Source of the DNA: Dehalococcoidia bacterium
GTDB lineage: Bacteria; Chloroflexota; Dehalococcoidia; UBA3495
Direction: 5' to 3'
Length of the DNA stretch: 9,770 nucleotides
Assembly (NCBI GenBank): GCA_002730485.1
Contig: PCAH01000031.1
Coordinates: forward strand, 1-9,770
Part shown: piece by piece, positions 5,687 to 9,770 of the stretch
Layout of the letters: every line of letters starts with the position of its first letter
Position numbering within the stretch: position 1 is the stretch's first letter
The notes under the pieces: generated by a model
Database searches by the model: none
The model's input: the letters and a program-made list of their open reading frames with translations, nothing else
What the model was told of the DNA's origin: nothing
Program-made: the position numbers and the translations under genes

Positions 5687-6478
5687 ATGCCAGACATGGA
5701 AGAATACGCCGAGTTCGCACACATTTCGGAGGTTGAAGAGCAAGTAGACAGCGTTCAGGTCGATGATTGGGTAGAGATCATCGAGCAATCCGGCGAGACT
5801 GCCATCGCCCATGCCATCCCGGAAGCGCTTTTACATTTCAGAACCATGCTATCCACTGGCGCTCCCTGGCGCCGTGCCCTGCTGGAGGCTATGGGACGCT
5901 GGACTCTACCCGAGGAAGTGATCAACGGTCGCCAGTACCGCTACCTCCTGTTGGGAGAAGCCTTTGACTGGTTATTGCTGGCCGAACGCCTCTGCGCCGA
6001 CGTGAACGGCGCCATACCACCGGAAGAGACAGAGAGACTGCTGTTCAGTGGCAAGATCCCCGAGATAGTTGACGAGGATCAGTTCCGAGATTATCTCGGC
6101 CCAAGTAAGTACCGGGCATACATGAACTATCGCTACGGGGTGACCCTGGAAGAGGCGCTGCAATTGGTCGCTGAAGAAGAAGTCCGCAAGCGTCATATGT
6201 CCCGTAGTAGCTCGGCCACCGACGACCTTACTGATGAAGCCTACGATAAGCTCTATGGAAGGCCAAGGTCAGAGTTGCTGAAGATGTTCCAAAAGGAAAC
6301 CAAGAAAGACCGGCGGCGCAATCTCTCTATGTCGGACCTCAAAGAATTCACCTACTGGCTCCACAAGCGCCGTATCAATCTCTGGGACCCGGCCCGAGTT
6401 GCCAGCGACACTCGCAAGGCCATCCGACGGTTGGAAATCCTGGAACAGAGCCATCAGGGACGTGCTTCGGCCATCTGA
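5687..6478 (+). CDS. Unrecognised soluble helical protein, last gene of the hrcA-polX operon
   Basis: I do not recognise this family. From the ATG at 5687 the protein has 263 residues. A TTG at 5678, overlapping the polX stop (TTGA), would add three. No clear ribosome site precedes either start, so translation is probably coupled to polX. The N-terminus is strongly acidic (EEYAEFAHISEVEEQVDS). A middle region is rich in Leu and aromatics (PWRRALLEAMGRW, YLLLGEAFDWLLLAERL, then YLGPSKYRAYMNYRYGV). It is followed by a charged EEEVRKRH helix, a short Ser-rich linker, and a basic C-terminal third (KETKKDRRRN, LHKRRINLWDP, RKAIRRLEILEQ). No signal peptide or convincing membrane segment is seen, so it is likely cytoplasmic. 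The acid-to-base charge gradient and position after a repair polymerase would fit a nucleic-acid or protein partner role, which is speculation. Confidence 0.85.
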   Translation: MPDMEEYAEFAHISEVEEQVDSVQVDDWVEIIEQSGETAIAHAIPEALLHFRTMLSTGAPWRRALLEAMGRWTLPEEVINGRQYRYLLLGEAFDWLLLAERLCADVNGAIPPEETERLLFSGKIPEIVDEDQFRDYLGPSKYRAYMNYRYGVTLEEALQLVAEEEVRKRHMSRSSSATDDLTDEAYDKLYGRPRSELLKMFQKETKKDRRRNLSMSDLKEFTYWLHKRRINLWDPARVASDTRKAIRRLEILEQSHQGRASAI

Positions 6479-6739
6479 CTCTTGATTCTCGCCAAAACAC
6501 GGTCTAATATCGTGTTCATAGGCCATTTACACCCTCTGACCTCCGCAAATCGGCTTAGAACGCTATTTAGGCCTTGCCAGGCGTAGGCCACTGCTGCCTA
6601 TCCCCCACGAATGTGATGTATCCCCGAACCGTCCTCCAATGGACGCTCAACAACGGCGAATGATATATTTGCTCATGGCTGGTACAACTGATTTATCAAA
6701 CTAAATTGTGTATCGGCCCTTTAGCCCAAACTACGGAGA
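6479..6739. other. Gap before valS: one hairpin, a weak promoter candidate
   Basis: The gap has no gene. A 6-bp hairpin (AACACG 6496-6501 with CGTGTT 6511-6516) lies soon after the previous stop but has no T run. Two further 5-bp pairings occur: GGCCT 6570-6574 with AGGCC 6585-6589, and CGTCC 6630-6634 with GGACG 6641-6645. I looked for a T-box leader, which sometimes controls valS, and found neither its AGGGTGGNACCGCG anti-terminator motif nor a terminator. Confidence 0.5.
6640..6669 (+). promoter_or_regulatory. Candidate promoter for valS
   Basis: A TATATT box (6664-6669) is directly preceded by TGA (6661-6663), giving an extended -10. A poor -35 (TGGACG 6640-6645) lies 18 bases upstream. 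The predicted start would leave a leader of about 60 bases. Only sequence similarity supports it. Confidence 0.35.
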
Positions 6740-9439
6740 ATGATTCCGGGAATGACTTCTGCCCAGATGCCCAGCGCGTACAACGCTGCCGACGTTGAAC
6801 AACGCATCTATGAGAATTGGCAATCCAAAGGCTATTTTGATGCCAAGATCGTGGAAGGCCAAGAGCCCTACGTGATCATCATGCCCCCGCCCAACGTCAC
6901 CGGGGAGCTGCACTTGGGCCATGCCCTAGAAAAGGCCATCGAAGACGCCTTAGTACGCTGGCGTCGGATGAGCGGAGTGCCCACCCTCTGGCTGCCAGGC
7001 ACCGACCATGCCGGTATCGCCACCCAGTGGACAGTGGAGCGGCAACTGGCCACAGAGGGGACCAGCCGCCATGATTTGGGCCGTGAGAAATTCCTTGAGA
7101 AGGTTTGGGAGCACGTCGGTCGGGCCGGTGGAGCCATCCACGAGCAATCCCGTCGCCTGGGAATATCCGCCGACTGGAACCGGCTCACGTTCACCCTAGA
7201 TCCAGGCCCGTCGAAGGCTGTCCGTACCACCTTCGTCAATTTGTACAAAAAAGGCCGTATCTACCGCCACGAGCGCATCATCAACTGGTGCACCCGTTGC
7301 GCCACAGCCCTTAGTGACCTTGAAGTCGATTACCAGGATGTGGACGGCAACCTCTACCACATCCGGTACCCGTTGCAAGATGATCCAAAGTCGTCTATCA
7401 CCGTTGCCACGACCCGGCCCGAGACCATGCTGGGTGATACCGGCGTGGCAGTCCATCCAGAAGACGAACGATACAGCGACTTGATCGGCAAGAACGTAGT
7501 TCTGCCAATCATGGATCGGCCCATCCCGGTGGTCGGTGATGATGCCCTTGACCGCGAGTTCGGAACCGGCGTCCTGAAGGTCACCCCGGCCCACGATCCC
7601 ATCGACTTTGAGATTGGCGAACGCCACGGGCTAGAGGTCTTAAATGTTATTGGCCTGGACGGGAACCTGACCGCTGCCGCCGGTAAATACGAGGGTGTCT
7701 ACCGCGCGGATGCCCGCGTGAAAGTGGTTGAAGAACTTGATCAATTGGGCTTGCTTGAAAAGATGGAAGAACACCTGCATTCGGTCGGCCATTGCCAGCG
7801 TTGCAGCTCGGTTGTCGAACCGCTGGTCAGCTTGCAATGGTTCGTAAACCTTGGCGGGCCTGACCAAACAGACAGCATCGCCGGAAAAGCCCACGCGGCC
7901 GTGGCCAATGGTGACATCAAGGTCGTCCCCGAACGGTTCACCCGCGTCTACCTCAACTGGCTGGAGAACATCCGCGATTGGTGCATCAGTCGCCAGCTCT
8001 GGTGGGGGCACCGCATCCCGGTTTGGTACTGCTCTTCCTGCGACCACATGACGGTCTCGGTGGAAGACGCCGATAAGTGCGAGAAATGCGGGAGCGCCGA
8101 GATCGAACAAGACGCCGACGTTTTGGACACCTGGTTCAGTTCCGGTCTCTGGCCCCATTCAACCCTGGGCTGGCCCAAAGAAACGTCAGACCTTAAATAC
8201 TTTTACCCGACGGCAGTGTTGGAGACTGGGTACGATATTCTGTTCTTTTGGGTTGCCCGCATGATCATGATGGGCATTGAGAACACCGGGCAAGTGCCCT
8301 TCCGCACCGTGTTCCTGCACGGCCTAATCCGTGACGCCACCGGCGCCAAGATGAGCAAGACCCGGGGCAACACCCTGGACCCGCTGGACCTGATCGAGAA
8401 GTACGGCACAGACGCCCTGCGCTTTGCCCTCACCACCGGAACTGCGCCTGGTAACGACCTTCGCTTTGGCGAGAACCGCTTGGAAGCAGCCCGCAACTTT
8501 GCCAACAAAGTCTGGAACGCCTCCAGGTTTGTGATCTCGGGGTTGGACGATAAGTCAAACCTCAACGGCTGGCACGACCTGCCCAAGGTTGAACACCGAG
8601 AGGATCGCTGGATAATCAGCCGACTGGATCAAGTGACCGTAGAGGTCAACGAGTCGCTACGTAACTTCGAACTGGGCGACGCTCAGCAGAAGCTGTACGA
8701 TTTCTTCTGGAACGACTACTGCGATTGGTACATCGAGATGGCCAAGCTGCGGACCCGCTCCGGCGAAACCCCCTCCCCATCGCCAACCCTGGTACACGTG
8801 TTGGAACGAACTCTACGTCTGCTTCATCCTTTCATGCCTTTCATCACTGAAGAGATATGGCAGAGTCTGAAGTCCAAGCTTCCCCAGGAGGGAGGCACTG
8901 CAGAGTCGATAATGGTGGCCGCATATCCCACAGTGGAAAGTCCCCGCGACGACGCTCAGGCCGATGAAGAGATCGGGTTGGTGATGCAGGCCATCCGCGC
9001 CGTGCGTAACACCCGCGCCCAACTGAGGATTCCCGCTGGACAGCGGTTGGAGGCCCAGTTCGAGGCCAACGGCATGCAGAGACCCATCGAAGAGGAAGCG
9101 GAAGTCATCAAGGCGCTTTCACGGGTGGGACCCCTCCATGTCGTGCCTGGTGGCTCACCCGGAAATGACCTACCCAAGGGCGTGACCTTGGTGGTAAATC
9201 CGTTGATCATCCACCTGCCTTTAGAAGGGGTGGTTGACCTCTCCGCGGAACAAGAACGCTTACGTTGCGAACTAGACGAGTGCGTCCAAAACATGAACCG
9301 TGTTGAGAAACTTGTCTCCAACCCCAACTTCTTGGGCAAAGCCAAGCAGGAAGTGGTTGAGGCTGAACAGGCCCGCCTGCAAGACCTGAAAGAGCGTCAG
9401 CAGCACCTTAACGAGATTCTGGAGCAGTTGGCCGGTTAA
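6740..9439 (+). CDS. valS: Valyl-tRNA synthetase (ValRS)
   Basis: The enzyme charges tRNA-Val with valine in the cytoplasm and edits mischarged threonine. The 899-residue protein is a full-length class I synthetase. The HIGH motif is HLGH (58-61) after PPPNVTGEL. The editing domain (about 210-345) has TTRPETMLGDT (224-234) and the conserved AHDPIDF (284-290). Two zinc-type pairs, CSSC (431-434) and CEKC (447-450), lie before DTWFSSGLWP. The KMSKS loop reads KMSKT (537-541), followed by RGNTLDP. A tRNA-binding helical domain and a C-terminal coiled coil (about 833-899) complete it. The start is uncertain. The ATG at 6740 abuts GGAGA (6735-6739), which is too close; the ATG at 6752 lies 12 bases after it; and the ATG at 6767 begins MPSAYNAADVE, where many family members start. 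aroE follows 4 bases after the stop. Confidence 0.97.
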   Translation: MIPGMTSAQMPSAYNAADVEQRIYENWQSKGYFDAKIVEGQEPYVIIMPPPNVTGELHLGHALEKAIEDALVRWRRMSGVPTLWLPGTDHAGIATQWTVERQLATEGTSRHDLGREKFLEKVWEHVGRAGGAIHEQSRRLGISADWNRLTFTLDPGPSKAVRTTFVNLYKKGRIYRHERIINWCTRCATALSDLEVDYQDVDGNLYHIRYPLQDDPKSSITVATTRPETMLGDTGVAVHPEDERYSDLIGKNVVLPIMDRPIPVVGDDALDREFGTGVLKVTPAHDPIDFEIGERHGLEVLNVIGLDGNLTAAAGKYEGVYRADARVKVVEELDQLGLLEKMEEHLHSVGHCQRCSSVVEPLVSLQWFVNLGGPDQTDSIAGKAHAAVANGDIKVVPERFTRVYLNWLENIRDWCISRQLWWGHRIPVWYCSSCDHMTVSVEDADKCEKCGSAEIEQDADVLDTWFSSGLWPHSTLGWPKETSDLKYFYPTAVLETGYDILFFWVARMIMMGIENTGQVPFRTVFLHGLIRDATGAKMSKTRGNTLDPLDLIEKYGTDALRFALTTGTAPGNDLRFGENRLEAARNFANKVWNASRFVISGLDDKSNLNGWHDLPKVEHREDRWIISRLDQVTVEVNESLRNFELGDAQQKLYDFFWNDYCDWYIEMAKLRTRSGETPSPSPTLVHVLERTLRLLHPFMPFITEEIWQSLKSKLPQEGGTAESIMVAAYPTVESPRDDAQADEEIGLVMQAIRAVRNTRAQLRIPAGQRLEAQFEANGMQRPIEEEAEVIKALSRVGPLHVVPGGSPGNDLPKGVTLVVNPLIIHLPLEGVVDLSAEQERLRCELDECVQNMNRVEKLVSNPNFLGKAKQEVVEAEQARLQDLKERQQHLNEILEQLAG

Positions 9440-9443
9440 CCAC

Positions 9444-9770
9444 ATGACACAACGACTCGGAATAATCGGCTATCCGATCAGCCATTCGATATCTCCCGTT
9501 TTTCAGCAGGCAGCGTTGGACCACCTTGGTATCGACGCCACCTATGAGAAATGGGAGGTCACTCCGGATGAGGTTGGAGATTTTGTCGCTGGATTCAGGG
9601 CTCCGGACGCCTGGGGTATCAACATCACCCTCCCCCACAAACAGGCGGTGATTCCCTTCCTGGATGAGGTGGATGAGTGGGCGACTACGGCTGGCGCGGT
9701 GAACACCATAGTCAACCATGACGGACACTTAAGGGGTCACAACACCGACGGCCCAGGCTTCTTGGAAGCG
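9444..9770 (+). CDS. aroE: Shikimate dehydrogenase, N-terminal part (3' end outside window)
   Basis: AroE reduces 3-dehydroshikimate to shikimate with NADPH, the fourth step of the common aromatic amino-acid pathway. The 109 visible residues are the substrate-binding domain. GYPISHSISP (9-18) carries the shikimate-contacting serines (S13, S15). NITLPHK (60-66) contains the catalytic lysine K66. AVNTIV (85-90) and GHNTDGPGF (98-106) contribute N87 and D102, the other substrate and catalytic contacts. The frame stays open to the window edge. The ATG starts 4 bases after the valS stop and lacks a close ribosome site; a GGAG lies about 19 bases upstream. Translation is therefore probably coupled to valS, and the two form an operon, although their pathways differ. 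Confidence 0.95.
   Translation, partial: MTQRLGIIGYPISHSISPVFQQAALDHLGIDATYEKWEVTPDEVGDFVAGFRAPDAWGINITLPHKQAVIPFLDEVDEWATTAGAVNTIVNHDGHLRGHNTDGPGFLEA

Noticed and set aside
6496..6516. Intrinsic terminator after the unknown gene
   Set aside because: The 6-bp stem has a 9-base loop and no T run follows it.
6479..6739. T-box leader controlling valS
   Set aside because: The conserved T-box sequence and an intrinsic terminator before valS are both missing.
7640..8158. Long minus-strand frame (172 codons) inside valS
   Set aside because: It is antisense to conserved valS sequence, a usual by-product of codon bias in a GC-rich gene.

Overview
The window reads as ordinary chromosomal DNA from a free-living bacterium. 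I infer a Chloroflexota lineage (Dehalococcoidia/SAR202-like). The basis is the style of the small anchored surface proteins, the COG2220-type metallo-beta-lactamase-fold protein, and polX, hrcA, valS and aroE lying close together. This is an impression from protein style, not a measured placement. I see no mobile element, CRISPR array, tRNA or rRNA.

Left part (1-1362): the 3' end of a gene for a collagen-like surface protein (23 Gly-X-Y triplets, then a membrane anchor) ends at a strong intrinsic terminator at 357-389. After a leader that looks foldable comes a short secreted protein with a signal peptide, one compact domain, a Pro-rich stalk and a C-terminal anchor. Both products probably sit on the outer face of the cytoplasmic membrane.

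Middle-left (1363-2861): on the minus strand, a biotin-transport S component (BioY) overlaps by 10 bp a metallo-beta-lactamase-fold protein with a degenerate metal motif. A well-formed sigma-70-type promoter at 2743-2771 drives this pair. The same intergenic region serves the plus strand and holds six copies of the pentamer TTGAC/GTCAA.

Middle (2862-6478): a tight plus-strand operon of hrcA (heat-shock repressor), polX (family X DNA polymerase with a PHP nuclease domain) and an unrecognised 263-266 residue helical protein. hrcA sits next to a repair polymerase rather than the grpE-dnaK-dnaJ genes, and I see no CIRCE operator upstream.

Right (6740-9770): valS (complete valyl-tRNA synthetase) followed four bases later by the start of aroE (shikimate dehydrogenase), which runs off the window.

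I found no clear new multi-gene system. The items most worth a second look are the pentamer-rich divergent promoter, the leader with mutually exclusive pairings at 463-567, the two anchored surface proteins, and the unknown protein downstream of polX.
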